From an uncultured Flavobacteriales bacterium (GTDB lineage: Bacteria > Bacteroidota > Bacteroidia > Flavobacteriales > Schleiferiaceae): a stretch of DNA of 64,000 bases. The notes under the pieces are model-generated. The model saw only the letters and a list, made by a program, of their open reading frames with translations, was not told the origin of the DNA and ran no database searches. The DNA is taken from contig CAJXKC010000004.1 of NCBI GenBank assembly GCA_913055685.1, forward strand, positions 62,001 to 126,000, in the 5' to 3' direction. Made by a program: the position numbers and the translations under genes. This document shows, one piece after another, positions 37,101-46,900 of this stretch (the stretch's first letter is position 1; every line of letters starts with the position of its first letter).

Positions 37101-37505
37101 GGTAACTCTGTTACTAGCAATAATGCTATGGACACAGTAGTTTACACCGGAAACGGTGCTTACACTGTAACCTTAGTTGTTACCAATGCTTGTGGTTCTG
37201 ATACCGCTACCTTCGCATTAAACGTGAATGTAGGCCTGGAGGATAATCCTCTTGCCAATAGCTTAAATGTATATCCTAACCCTGCTACCGATGTGTTTAG
37301 CTTAAGCTTTAACGAGGTAGGAAGTGCCGATGTAAACATCCGTTTACGTGACGCTCAAGGTCGTGAGGTAATGAATATTACCGAACGTATGTCGGGTGGT
37401 ACATTTAATCGCGATATCGATGTGTCTTCTGTGGCACGTGGTATCTACATGTTAGAAGTTAGCTCTGGCGACTTCACGGCGCATCGTCGTGTAAGCATCC
37501 GCTAA
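31137..37505 (+). CDS. giant T9SS-secreted multidomain adhesin-like protein, copy 1
   Basis: 2122 residues. Signal peptide 1-20; N-terminal beta-sandwich block 21-188; then alternating modules bounded by cysteines: fibronectin-III at 189 and 285, MAM/choice-of-anchor-J at 388, FN3 at 560, anchor-J at 655, FN3 at 822, MAM-like at 919, FN3 at 1108, anchor-J at 1202, FN3 at 1378, MAM at 1471 (WESEDATGANEN ... YHYHMFGATIN), FN3 at 1661, a GDGWNG domain at 1751-1862 (DSFGDGWNGAEISIEQNG), FN3 at 1863, PKD about 1952-2030 (YAWDFGN), and a T9SS type A sorting domain about 2040-2122 (LNVYPNPATD ... RGIYMLEV ... RRVSIR). Predicted surface-attached or secreted adhesin. First of three tandem paralogues; its first 390 residues are almost identical to copy 2. 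Confidence 0.9.
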   Translation: MRQVLLSIFLSMTWLVTSGQGTVSSSPTLTANNGQAGITFQVQSNTPIDITGIGCDLDAGFTGVDIWMRVGGVSASGSPTISTANGWTQVVTNATAPNPVTGSVTAITIATPISIPANTPVGFFVNTLGGSQVNYRTGQSTDQVIFSDGTLTLNVSDSVSYGGGPPNPTFNPRRFIGSVTYVLGVTGGCTPFSNFLIDSISAGAAKVNWTQGAGNTGFKLEYGTAGFTPGTGTTVTGTYPSTTQPPVILTGLAANTTYDVYFEEYCTGDTVKFPTPQQFTTTKLCASPTAFTDSNLTSNTIDLGWAQAGSFNESWILYGPAGTTPGGTGWMQDTVPAPATTYTLTGLSPSTAYDIYLVTNCGAVNGVSDTIGPISITTPLQGPQGLNCTVGSAGPVFSDDFETQGGWTGDFGSGTTASNWNYRTGGTGSSGTGPNGAHSGSVYLYTETSGTAGGTNIEAISPAIDLSTSFNSAELSFWLHAYGSGIDTIKVQVGGSATGPWNTVFTQVGQIQTANGDPYQNVGVNLDSYVGQTIHLRFLVVHGSGFTGDVAIDLVEVNSCQTCPNPGGPGLTFIANDSAAFSWFGSGNAYNINWGPRGFTQGSPSSNFDSTATNSFGLGGLTGNTAYDIYIRNDCSDSANGFSGWVGPLTFVTECDPFIAPYSNNFDTDSLQEPPICWDNVLIGGTNIAFANADVETSTLAYSAPNYVRFYNYNTDTAWLISPNFSDMTAGDKRISFFARTSTTATTGNELVIGTIASPGDYASFSTIDTIQLTNGYQQYFINLTTTNGYNGTHNYIVLNHAGSTFRTYYIDDFVYEAIPSCNPPLITTLGMGGIGVTSATATWGSGSDGDETMIEWGTPGFTPGTGTYIGLDSVAGTIDQYTMTGLTAQTTYEYYIADSCAGGSYSPWVGPISFTTQCNITSAPFLEDFDGTTWVASGNNSGNQIDPCWSSSPDVSQGSEPFKWIPRSTGPTSGNGPTADLTGGNFMYVEASGSTAGDSAFLYTPIIDVSALTTPALYFWQHRYYTTTSPPAAMDVDVTNDFGATWTNVYNVTANTQTSSSAPWSDVFVNLANYAGDTIQIRFVQRGVGCCGDAAIDSVAIAEAPSCPDPTNLGVSSVIDTSAQLNWFTGNPSSFNQVWVGPAGFYQGTTTTAGTKVFVTGDSLVVDTLSEFTCYDFLVRVACGPGDTSAWVGPFNFCTDCSPISAPYFENWDGLTAQTKDLGCFSSIEGTSLSTSNFLGVTIQSSTFYNPISAPNYVELDNSSNTTDPLMLISPLTTDMTAGDKRLRLMARKPSTSTAYVSTLIVGTMSDASDASTFNALDTLTLDGTQFTEHIVEITAANGYNGTDNRFVIRHNAVDNFDFLLVDDIHYEQIPTCIRPDSLQVDATTISDTSATISWVSNSGTGTNFQIEYGVGPLGDPGNTRQSVTGTSINLTTLTPGSGYCVWVREICTPGDTSFWRGPECFATLCPINGYMAPYFTNFEGISIGTASGTPAGWENCWTHNTISGSVRWESEDATGANENSTGTGPFYDNTLYPSTGGTYMYLETSSSGGPAELISPLINISSLNNPELEYHYHMFGATINYLLVLAEDASGNRTVLDSIAGQQQAAQSDSFYVRNVPLSSLTGTSYNIIFQGHRGSSFTGDIAIDDVSVQEGPSCPAPINLRQVGTAGLSTVDIAWGGGSGTFVIEYGPTGFALGAGTTVSGVTSPYTITGLTAATGYDVYIREICAPGDTSTWTGPAAVATDICAASSKCTFYFDLTDSFGDGWNGAEISIEQNGIQVGTMGSGFTTGTFYQDSIQLCNGLSTDIILSNAGGWPSEIGVIVYDPAGLPVDSFTIAQPTPGTGDTLISFTPNCGFPCADPTGVTVTSNVGCDSIEVDWMSNSGGSLIEYGPSGFTPGTGTITGIVTAPYTITGLSPNTGYDIYVADTCTGDTSNFIQITANTANAPQPVASLGIIDTIINGQFIVYVDASGSTNATAYAWDFGNSVTSNNAMDTVVYTGNGAYTVTLVVTNACGSDTATFALNVNVGLEDNPLANSLNVYPNPATDVFSLSFNEVGSADVNIRLRDAQGREVMNITERMSGGTFNRDIDVSSVARGIYMLEVSSGDFTAHRRVSIR
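31404..32251 (+). repeat. 848-bp perfect direct repeat, copy A
   Basis: Read base by base against 37886-38733 this block shows no difference over 848 bp. It encodes the last part of the N-terminal block and two FN3 modules. Immediately to the left, about 11 differences occur within about 205 bp, and to the right the copies diverge at once. Confidence 0.9.
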
Positions 37506-37529
37506 GGAGACTATAAATAACTGAAAATT

Positions 37530-37558
37530 AAAGCCGTTCCGAAAGGAGCGGCTTTTTT
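37530..37558 (+). terminator. rho-independent terminator of adhesin 1
   Basis: AAAGCCGTTCC, GAAA tetraloop, GGAGCGGCTTT (11-bp stem with one G-U pair) followed by a T run. The same hairpin sequence recurs after copy 2. Confidence 0.88.
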
Positions 37559-37621
37559 ATTGGGAAAATATTTCTATCTTCAATTATCCAAATTACTGGG
37601 TTCTAACTAATAAAGCTTTCT

Positions 37622-40600
37622 ATGAAAAGACTTTTACTATTCCTATTTTCCTTAGCCTCTTACATCAGTATGGGGCAGGGCACGGTATCAAGCTCGCCGA
37701 CTTTAACGGCCAACAATGGCCAGGCGGGTATTACCTTCCAGGTACAGTCGAACACCCCGGTTGACATAACGGGTATTGGCTGTGATTTAGATGCTGGATT
37801 TACTGGTGTTGATATCTGGATGCGTGTGGGCGGTGTAAGCGCCAGTGGTTCACCAACAATTAGTACAGCCAATGGCTGGACCCAAGTGGTAACCAATGCA
37901 ACGGCACCGAACCCAGTTACGGGTAGCGTAACGGCGATTACCATCGCCACGCCAATTAGTATTCCTGCGAACACTCCGGTTGGATTTTTCGTGAATACCC
38001 TTGGTGGTAGCCAAGTAAATTACCGAACCGGTCAATCTACCGACCAGGTAATTTTCTCGGATGGCACGCTTACTTTAAATGTGTCTGACTCTGTATCTTA
38101 TGGTGGTGGACCTCCCAACCCAACCTTTAACCCACGCCGTTTCATCGGTTCGGTTACTTATGTATTGGGTGTAACGGGTGGCTGTACCCCATTTTCAAAC
38201 TTCTTAATCGACAGTATTAGCGCTGGTGCAGCGAAAGTAAACTGGACCCAGGGTGCGGGTAACACCGGCTTTAAATTGGAGTACGGTACCGCTGGCTTTA
38301 CCCCAGGAACTGGTACTACCGTTACGGGTACTTATCCCAGTACTACTCAGCCTCCAGTTATCCTAACTGGTTTAGCGGCTAATACTACTTACGATGTATA
38401 CTTCGAAGAGTACTGTACGGGTGATACGGTAAAATTCCCTACCCCACAACAGTTTACGACTACCAAATTATGTGCTAGTCCTACGGCATTCACCGATTCG
38501 AATTTAACTTCGAACACGATTGATTTAGGCTGGGCGCAAGCGGGTAGCTTTAATGAGTCTTGGATTTTATACGGACCAGCAGGTACAACTCCTGGTGGCA
38601 CCGGTTGGATGCAAGATACCGTTCCTGCTCCAGCAACCACTTATACTTTAACTGGTCTTTCGCCTAGTACTGCTTACGACATTTACTTAGTAACCAATTG
38701 TGGTGCGGTAAATGGCGTTTCAGATACTATCGGGCCTATTTCAATCACGACTCCTCTGCAAGGACCACAAGGTTTAAACTGTAGTGTAGGTTCACCAGGA
38801 CCCATTTTCGCGGATGACTTCGAAACACAGGGCGCCTGGACAGGTGACTGGGGATCGGGTTCAACCGCTTCCAACTGGAACTACAACACCGGCGGAACAG
38901 GTTCATCAGGAACTGGTCCCAGTGGAGCCCATAGCGGCAGTACTTACATCTACACCGAAACTTCGGGTACCGGAGGCGGTACTAATATTGAGGCCATTTC
39001 TCCGGCTATCGACTTGAGTACTTCCTTTAATAGTGCTGAGTTATCTTTCTGGCTACACGCTTATGGATCTGGAATTGATACCATTAAAGTACAAGTAGGC
39101 GGTAGTGCTACCGGTCCTTGGAACACGGTATTCACCCAGGTTGGTCAGTTACAAACTGCCAATAATGATCCTTGGCAGAATGTAGGGGTTAACCTCGATG
39201 CTTATGTAGGTCAGACGATCCACTTACGTTTCTTATACGTACACGGATCAGGCTTTACTGGTGACGTGGGTATCGACTTAGTAGAAGTAAGCTCTTGTCA
39301 GACTTGTCCTAACCCCGGCGCCCCAAGCCTTGGCTTTATTAGTAGCGATAGTGCAGCCTTTAGCTGGTTTGGTTCAGGTAATGCCTACAATATCAACTGG
39401 GGACCACGTGGCTTCATTCAAGGTTCGGCTAGCTCTAACTTCGATAGCACCACTACCAATAGCTTTGGTTTAGGAGGCTTAACCGGTAACACCGCTTACG
39501 ATATTTACATCCGTAACGATTGTAGCGACTCTGCCAATGGATTTTCTGGTTGGGTAGGTCCCTTGACCTTCGTTACCGAGTGTGATCCATTTATTGCTCC
39601 TTACAGCAATAACTTCGACACCGACTCCTTACAGGAACCCCCAATTTGTTGGGATAATGCCCTAATCGGTGGTACTAACATTGCTTTCTCAAATGCTGAT
39701 GTAGAGGCCAGTACCAATGCCTACTCAGCGCCGAATTATGTGCGCTTCTATAATTACAATAACGACACTGCTTGGTTGATTTCTCCGAACTTCTCGGATA
39801 TGACGGCGGGCGATAAGCGCATTAGCTTCTTTGCTCGTACCACTACGACCATCACCACTGGCAATGAATTGGTAATTGGTACCATTGCTTCTCCTAGTGA
39901 TTATGCTAGTTTCTCAAGCATTGATACCATTCAATTAACCAGTAATTATCAGCAGTATTTTGTTGAAATCACTACTGCTAATGGTTACAATGGCTCGCAC
40001 AATTACATCGTCTTAAACCATGCGGGAACTACTTTCCGTACTTATTATATCGACGACTTCGTATACGAAGCGATTCCATCTTGTAACCCTCCTTTAGTTA
40101 CTTCTTTAGGAATGGCGGGTATTGGTGTAACTACCGCTACTGCCACTTGGGGTAGCGGATCCGATGGTGATGAGACCATGATTGAGTGGGGTACCCCTGG
40201 CTTTACGCCTGGAACTGGTACCTACATTGGTCTGGATTCAGTGGCGGGTACTATTGATCAGTACACTATGACCGGTCTTACTGCCCAAACTACTTACGAA
40301 TACTACATCGCCGATAGTTGTGCGGGTGGATCTTACAGCCCATGGATTGGTCCTTACAGCTTCACTACCGCTTGTAACATCACCTTTGCTCCCTTCTTGG
40401 AAGATTTTGATGGAACTACTTGGGTAGCGAGTGGCAACAATGCGGGTAACCAAATCGACCCATGTTGGTCAACTGATCCCGATGTGAGTCAGGGTAGCGA
40501 GCCCTTTAAATGGATTCCTCGTTCTACTGGTCCTACTAGTGGTAACGGTCCAACCGCCGACCTTACTGGAGGCAACTTTATGTATGCTGAGGCCTCTGGT

Positions 40601-43600
40601 GCAAGTGTAGGTGATACCGCTTATTTATACACGCCCATTATAGACGTAAGTACTTTGACGGCGCCAGCTTTATACTTCTGGCAACACCGTTATTATACCA
40701 CTACTTCGCCACCCGCTGATATGGTGGTGGAAGTAACCAATGACTTTGGTGCATCATGGACGAATGTTTATACCATTACTGGTAATACCCAAACTTCCAG
40801 CTCTGCACCTTGGAGTGATGTATTTGTGAACTTACCGCAGTTTGCCAACGATACCATTCAAGTACGTTTCGTACAAATTAGTGTGGGTTGTTGTGGTGAT
40901 GCAGCCATTGATTCGGTAGCTATTGCCGAAGCTCCTAGCTGTCCTGATCCGGGTAACTTAATGGCCACCGGTATTACCGATACCTCGGCTATTTTAAGTT
41001 GGGTTTCGGGTTTAAATACAAACCAGAATGAGGTTTGGATAGGTCCAGCCGGATTCTTCCAAGGAACCACTACCACTGGTGGAACCAAGTTGTTTGTGAA
41101 CTCAGATTCTTTAGTAGTGGACACCTTTAGTCCGGCTACTTGTTGGGAATTCTTGATTCGCTCTGCTTGTTCACCGGGCGATACCTCGGCTTGGATCGGA
41201 CCAGTTTCATTCTGTACCGATGCTTGTAAACCCTCCGAACAATGTTGGTTCCCAGTAGATTTAGAGGATACCTTCGGTGATGGTTGGAACGGCGCCATTG
41301 TAACGGTAGTTCAAAATGGTGTTCCGGTTGCCACGCTTGGCTCCAGCTTTACCACGGGTTCACTTTACCAAGATTCCGTGAAGCTCTGTGATCTTCAGAA
41401 TACTGAATTTATTCTAAGTACCGCGGGTGGTTGGCCTTCGGAAGTAGGGATGAAGGTTTATGCTCCTTACGGCCCATTAGTGGGATCCTATACCGCTAAT
41501 AGTGGTACCGCAGCGGGTGATACTTTAGTATCTATTATTACCAGCTGTAATCCTCCAACTTGTCCGCAGCCTACCAATTTAACCGTATCCAGTACTAGTA
41601 TTACCGATACTTCGGCTTCTGTAAGCTGGACCGGTGCAGGAACTGGAACAAGCTTCCAAATTGAATACGGTACCGGTTCTTTCGGTAGTGCAGGAAATAC
41701 CCGCAGCTTAGTAACGGGTTCAACCGCCAACATTACTGGCTTAACCCCAGGTTCGGGTTACTGTGTATGGGTGCGTGAAATTTGTGCACCTGGAGATACC
41801 AGCTTCTGGGAGGGTCCTACTTGTTTCAGTACGCTATGTCCTTTAAGCGGTTATATGGCTCCCTATTTCACCAATTTCGAAGGAATTAGCCTAGGCACAG
41901 CTACCGGTACTCCCGCGGGTTGGGAGAACTGTTGGACGCAGAATACCGTATCAGGTACCGTGCGCTGGGAATCTGAAGATGCTACTGGTGCTAATGAAAA
42001 TTCATTAAACACTGGTCCTTTCTTCGATAATACCTTACGCCCTGCTGTTGGCGGAACTTACATGTTCTTGGAAACTTCTACTTCTGGCGGTCCGGCTGAG
42101 TTAATCTCTCCACTGATTAATATCTCTAGTCTGTCTAATCCAGAATTGAAATACCACTACCATATGTACGGAGCTACTATCAATAAATTAGTAGTATACG
42201 CAGAAGACGCGGCTGGAACGCGCACTGCCATCGATAGTATTATTGGTCAGCAGCAAACTGCCGGCAGCGATTCCTTCTACGTACAAATGGTAAGCCTTGC
42301 CGGCTTAATGGGAACAACCTATAAATTTGTATTTGAAGGTCATCGTGGAACCAGCTTCACTGGTGATATATCGATTGACGATGTTAGCGTAGATAATGGT
42401 GCTACCTGTCCGGCTCCAACTGGCTTAAGTGTGGTAGGAACACCCGGACTAAGCAATATCAACGTTTCTTGGAACGGTGGTGGCGGTACCTATATCCTTG
42501 AATATGGTCCACGTGGCTTTGCTCGCGGTACGGGTACGGTGATCAATGGTGCCACTTCTCCTTATAATATCACCGGTCTTACTGCGGCTACTGGTTACGA
42601 TGTATGGGTACGTGAGATTTGTACTCCTGGTGATACCAGTGCTTGGACGGGCCCATTAAGAGCGGCAACCGACTTATGTGCAGCTACCAGTAAGTGTACC
42701 TTTAATTTCGACCTTACCGATAGCTTCGGTGATGGTTGGAACGGTGCGGAGATTACCATTTACCAAAATGGGGTTGAGATCGGAAAAATGGGTAATGGCT
42801 TTACCACTGGTAACTTGTTCCAAGACTCAATCGATCTCTGTAATGGTCTCAATACTGTGGTGGTTCTTACTACCGCTGGTGGTTGGCCAAGTGAGGTAGG
42901 TATCGATATCTTCGATCCTAGCGGAGTAAGTGTGGTGTCTTATCCAGCTAGTAGTTCTACTAGTCAGGGTGATACCTTAGCCCAATTCTCCGCGAATTGT
43001 GGCTTCCCTTGTCCAGATCCTACTAATGTTACGATTACCGCCAATGTAGGTTGTGATAGTGTGGAAGTAGACTGGGTGTCGAATACAGGTGGTTCTATCA
43101 TCGAATACGGTCCAGCCGGATTTACTCCTGGTTCAGGTACTTCTACTGGAGTAGTAGTTGCGCCGCATACAATTACCGGTTTAACTGCGAATACCGCTTA
43201 CGACTTTTACGTATCGGATACGTGCAGTAGCAGTGGCGCTAGCAATCCAGTAATGGTTTCTGGAACTACTGCCAATGCCCCAATCCCGGTTGCCAATATC
43301 AGCGTAAGCAATACTATTAACGGAAACCAATACATACTTTATGTAGACGGCTCTGGTTCTAGTAATGCGACCAGCTACGTGTGGGACTTCGGTAACGGTA
43401 TTAACGGTAGTGGAGCTCAGGATACCATTATCTATGTGGGTAATGGTGCCTACACGGTTACTCTAATTGCGTCTAATGCCTGTGGATCAGATACAACCAC
43501 AATTACCATTAATGTTAACATCGGTCTTGAGGATAATCCATTATCCTACAGTCTTAATGTTTATCCTAACCCCGCCAGCGAGCAGCTTAATGTGAGCTTC

Positions 43601-43795
43601 GAGGGTCTGGAGAAAGGCGATGTTAACATTAAATTACGCGATGCCCAAGGCCGTGAAGTTTTAAATATTACCGAGCCAAATAACTACGGAAGCTTTAGCC
43701 GAGACATTAATGTTTCGTCCCTAGCCCGCGGTATTTATATGCTCGAAATTAATTTAGGTGAATACAAGGCTCATCGTAGAGTGAGCATACGTTAA
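37622..43795 (+). CDS. giant T9SS-secreted multidomain adhesin-like protein, copy 2
   Basis: 2057 residues. Its signal peptide (MKRLLLFLFSLASYISMGQ) differs from copy 1, but residues 20 to about 387 match copy 1 with one substitution (I to V). Module order: N-block, two FN3 (188, 284), MAM-like at 387, FN3, anchor-J about 654, FN3 about 821, MAM-like about 918, FN3 about 1107, a GDGWNG domain at 1202 (DTFGDGWNGAIVTVVQNG), FN3 at 1314, MAM at 1406, FN3 at 1596, a second GDGWNG domain at 1686, FN3 at 1797, PKD about 1886, T9SS type A domain about 1975-2057. Compared with copy 1 it lacks the anchor-J module at 1202 and has an extra GDGWNG domain there. A TATCTTCA element lies about 45 nt upstream. 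Confidence 0.9.
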   Translation: MKRLLLFLFSLASYISMGQGTVSSSPTLTANNGQAGITFQVQSNTPVDITGIGCDLDAGFTGVDIWMRVGGVSASGSPTISTANGWTQVVTNATAPNPVTGSVTAITIATPISIPANTPVGFFVNTLGGSQVNYRTGQSTDQVIFSDGTLTLNVSDSVSYGGGPPNPTFNPRRFIGSVTYVLGVTGGCTPFSNFLIDSISAGAAKVNWTQGAGNTGFKLEYGTAGFTPGTGTTVTGTYPSTTQPPVILTGLAANTTYDVYFEEYCTGDTVKFPTPQQFTTTKLCASPTAFTDSNLTSNTIDLGWAQAGSFNESWILYGPAGTTPGGTGWMQDTVPAPATTYTLTGLSPSTAYDIYLVTNCGAVNGVSDTIGPISITTPLQGPQGLNCSVGSPGPIFADDFETQGAWTGDWGSGSTASNWNYNTGGTGSSGTGPSGAHSGSTYIYTETSGTGGGTNIEAISPAIDLSTSFNSAELSFWLHAYGSGIDTIKVQVGGSATGPWNTVFTQVGQLQTANNDPWQNVGVNLDAYVGQTIHLRFLYVHGSGFTGDVGIDLVEVSSCQTCPNPGAPSLGFISSDSAAFSWFGSGNAYNINWGPRGFIQGSASSNFDSTTTNSFGLGGLTGNTAYDIYIRNDCSDSANGFSGWVGPLTFVTECDPFIAPYSNNFDTDSLQEPPICWDNALIGGTNIAFSNADVEASTNAYSAPNYVRFYNYNNDTAWLISPNFSDMTAGDKRISFFARTTTTITTGNELVIGTIASPSDYASFSSIDTIQLTSNYQQYFVEITTANGYNGSHNYIVLNHAGTTFRTYYIDDFVYEAIPSCNPPLVTSLGMAGIGVTTATATWGSGSDGDETMIEWGTPGFTPGTGTYIGLDSVAGTIDQYTMTGLTAQTTYEYYIADSCAGGSYSPWIGPYSFTTACNITFAPFLEDFDGTTWVASGNNAGNQIDPCWSTDPDVSQGSEPFKWIPRSTGPTSGNGPTADLTGGNFMYAEASGASVGDTAYLYTPIIDVSTLTAPALYFWQHRYYTTTSPPADMVVEVTNDFGASWTNVYTITGNTQTSSSAPWSDVFVNLPQFANDTIQVRFVQISVGCCGDAAIDSVAIAEAPSCPDPGNLMATGITDTSAILSWVSGLNTNQNEVWIGPAGFFQGTTTTGGTKLFVNSDSLVVDTFSPATCWEFLIRSACSPGDTSAWIGPVSFCTDACKPSEQCWFPVDLEDTFGDGWNGAIVTVVQNGVPVATLGSSFTTGSLYQDSVKLCDLQNTEFILSTAGGWPSEVGMKVYAPYGPLVGSYTANSGTAAGDTLVSIITSCNPPTCPQPTNLTVSSTSITDTSASVSWTGAGTGTSFQIEYGTGSFGSAGNTRSLVTGSTANITGLTPGSGYCVWVREICAPGDTSFWEGPTCFSTLCPLSGYMAPYFTNFEGISLGTATGTPAGWENCWTQNTVSGTVRWESEDATGANENSLNTGPFFDNTLRPAVGGTYMFLETSTSGGPAELISPLINISSLSNPELKYHYHMYGATINKLVVYAEDAAGTRTAIDSIIGQQQTAGSDSFYVQMVSLAGLMGTTYKFVFEGHRGTSFTGDISIDDVSVDNGATCPAPTGLSVVGTPGLSNINVSWNGGGGTYILEYGPRGFARGTGTVINGATSPYNITGLTAATGYDVWVREICTPGDTSAWTGPLRAATDLCAATSKCTFNFDLTDSFGDGWNGAEITIYQNGVEIGKMGNGFTTGNLFQDSIDLCNGLNTVVVLTTAGGWPSEVGIDIFDPSGVSVVSYPASSSTSQGDTLAQFSANCGFPCPDPTNVTITANVGCDSVEVDWVSNTGGSIIEYGPAGFTPGSGTSTGVVVAPHTITGLTANTAYDFYVSDTCSSSGASNPVMVSGTTANAPIPVANISVSNTINGNQYILYVDGSGSSNATSYVWDFGNGINGSGAQDTIIYVGNGAYTVTLIASNACGSDTTTITINVNIGLEDNPLSYSLNVYPNPASEQLNVSFEGLEKGDVNIKLRDAQGREVLNITEPNNYGSFSRDINVSSLARGIYMLEINLGEYKAHRRVSIR
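37886..38733 (+). repeat. 848-bp perfect direct repeat, copy B
   Basis: Partner of 31404-32251 at a fixed offset of 6482 bp, identical throughout by reading. It lies in the same position of the second adhesin gene. Confidence 0.9.
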
Positions 43796-43817
43796 GCGCC
43801 TTAATTAAATGATAATC

Positions 43818-43849
43818 AAAGCCGTTCCGAAAGGAGCGGCTTTTTTTTT
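43818..43849 (+). terminator. rho-independent terminator of adhesin 2
   Basis: Same 11-bp stem and GAAA loop as the terminator after copy 1 (AAAGCCGTTCC / GGAGCGGCTTT), followed by nine Ts. Confidence 0.88.
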
Positions 43850-43909
43850 CGCTTTTTTTTCTATCTTCAGGGACCGAAATTTCAAAATTCATCAACCTAA
43901 TTCGCTCCT

Positions 43910-46900
43910 ATGAAAAGAATTCTACTACTCCTATTTTCTGTAGCGACTCTCTTTGCTTTCGGGCAGGGAACGGTCTCGACTTCCCCAACCTTAACGGCCA
44001 ATAATGGTCAGGCGGGGATTACTTTCCAGGTGCAAGCTAATACCCCGGTAAATATTACGGGCATTGGCTGTGACTTGGATCCAGGTTTTACCGGTATCGA
44101 TGTGTGGATGCGCGTCGGCGGGGTAAAATCAGGAACCTCTCCTAATGTTTCAACTGCTGGAGGTTGGACTAAAGTGGTAACTAATGCCACCGCCCCCAAC
44201 CCGGTAACAGGTACCGTAACCGCGATTACTATTGCCACTCCCATTAGTATTCCCGCGAATACCCCGGTTGGCTTTTATGTAAATAGCCTTGGTGGTAGTC
44301 AGGTAAACTATCGTACGGGACAATCCACCGATCAAGTGGTATTCTCGGATGGTACCCTTACCTTAAGTGTGGCCGACTCGGTGGCTTATGGTGGTGGCTT
44401 ACCTAACCCTACCTTTAATCCACGTCGATTTATCGGCTCGGTTACCTATGCTTTAGGTATTAGCGGAAGCTGTGCCAATATGTTCTCAAATTTCTCGGTA
44501 GATAGTATCGGTACCGATAGTGCGGTGGTAAACTGGACGCCTGGCACCGGTAATACTGGTTTCCGTATGGAATATGGCCTACAAGGCTTTACCCAGGGTA
44601 ATGGTACGGTGGTAACGGGATCTTATCCTGCCAATAATCCACCTATTACCTTAACTGGTTTAACTCCAGACTCAGACTACGACATTTACTTTACTGAATA
44701 TTGTGGAACGGATTCGGTGTATTTCCCCGGTCCGCAGAGCTTTACGACCGAACCTATCTGTCCGGCTCCTTCGAACATTACCATATTATCCCTCGATAGT
44801 GTTTCGGTAACCTTTACCTATACGGCTACTACCGATTCCATTAATTGGGAATGGGGACCCAACGGCTTCCAACAAGGTACTGGTACCTCGGGAACGGCAA
44901 TTGGTGATACCGTTACTGTAAGCGGTCTTAGTCCTAATACAGCTTACGATTTAGTAATAACTTCAGATTGTAGCGATCGTGGCGACGGACTATCACGTCC
45001 GAGCCGTATTTCATTTACGACCGACTGTGGTTACGCTTCGGTACGCTTTACCGAAAACTTCGACGCATCGGCATTCCCATGTTTAAGGGCTTACACCGAT
45101 GTAAGTGTAGGTGCACCTAGTGTTTCAATTACCACTGGTTTTAGTCCTACTAGTCCGCCCCAACAGCTCTTCTTAAGCAATAGCAGTGCTACTGGAGCGG
45201 GTGAAGACGTGATTCTAGTATTCCAGCCTTTCTATGGCATGAATAACTTAAATCGGATGGTGGAGTTTAATGCCAAAACCTCTGCCAGTACAACAACTAC
45301 TTTAGACGTGGTTTCTTTTCCTAACCCCGATTCCTTAGGTATTTACAATGTAATTCAAACGGTTACCCTGAATGGCAGTAACCAACGTTTTACCGTAAAC
45401 CTAGATGCCAATTCCAATTATAATGGCACCGACCAGATTATTGGTCTACGCCACGGTGCACAGTCTACTTTCCAGTCGATTTATGTAGACGATTTCGTTT
45501 ACGATGTTATTCCTACCTGTCCGCCTATTAACCCCTTTAGCGTTAATTATTCGGCGGTAGGGTCTAATGTGTATTTGAGCTGGTCTTCGGGCAATAGCTC
45601 GCAAGGCGGACAAGTAACTTGGGGTAGCCCAGGCTTTACGCCCGGTTCTAATTCCAATTTGGTTACTACTCCAGATAGTACCGCTACCGTTAGCGGATTA
45701 AGTCCTAACACGGTATACGACTTCTATATTCAAGATTCTTGTGGTACCAATGATGTTTCGGTATGGGTAGGACCTTACTCGATCTTGACGGGTTGTGCTG
45801 CGCCTAGTCCGACCAACTTACCTTGGACCGATGGCTTTGAAAATTACAGCACTGGTCCAACCTTTAATGGTTCGGCCAACCTTTGTGATGTAACTCATTC
45901 CTGGCGTTTTGAAGCTTCGGATGAAAACACTTCGAGACTTAGACTTCAAGCCGGAGCGGCCTATTACCGTAACGGTGTACAAGCGGCTACTTTAGATCAC
46001 AATCCATCTGCAGGAGCGGTGCAAACCAATTACCTAACCTTAACGGTAAACCTCAGTAACTACACTACTAGCGGAGGAATTGAACTAGGTTTCTACGTAA
46101 TGTCGCATGCCCAAGAGGCCAATCCCAATAACCGAGTTTGGGCTCGAGGAGCGCCTACTGATCCATGGATTGAAGTAGCCGATTTAGACGCTATCCGCAC
46201 CGCCAGTGCCACTTACGATAGCGTACAAAGTTTAAATATTAAGGCCTTTATTGATGCGGCAGGTCAGAGTATAGGTGCTGAAACGCAAATTCGTTTTGGA
46301 CAAGCGGGTCGTTTTAGCTCATTTAGTACTTCCTTCTCAGATGGCTTTACCTTCGATGATATTACCTTAAACGCGGTAAGTTGTCCGGAACCTGCTGGAA
46401 TTACAGCGGGGAACTTATACGATACCACCGCAACTATGTCATGGACAGGTTCGGCTTCTAATTACCAATATTGGTTCGGGCCTGGTGGCTTCTACCAAGG
46501 ATCTACCACTTTGGGAGGAACCAAAGCTTTTACTACCAACAACTCAGTGGTAATTGATACTTTAAGCGGACAAACCTGTTATCAATTCTTGGTACGTTCG
46601 GTGTGTGCGGCCGGTGATACGAGTGCTTGGGCGGGTCCATTTGACTTCTGTACGCCTTGTTCGCCTATTAGCGCGCCCTATTTTGAGGATTGGGATGGCT
46701 TAACCGCGCAGTCGAAAGATTTGGGTTGTTTCACTTCCATTGAAGATCCTGGATTTGCTACTTCTAATTTTATTGGAGTAACGGTCCAAAACAGTAGCTT
46801 CTACAATCCTACCAGTTCTCCAAACTACATTGAGTTTGATAATTCCAATGTAACCACTTCACCGCTAATGATGATTTCGCCACCCGCTTCGGATATAACC

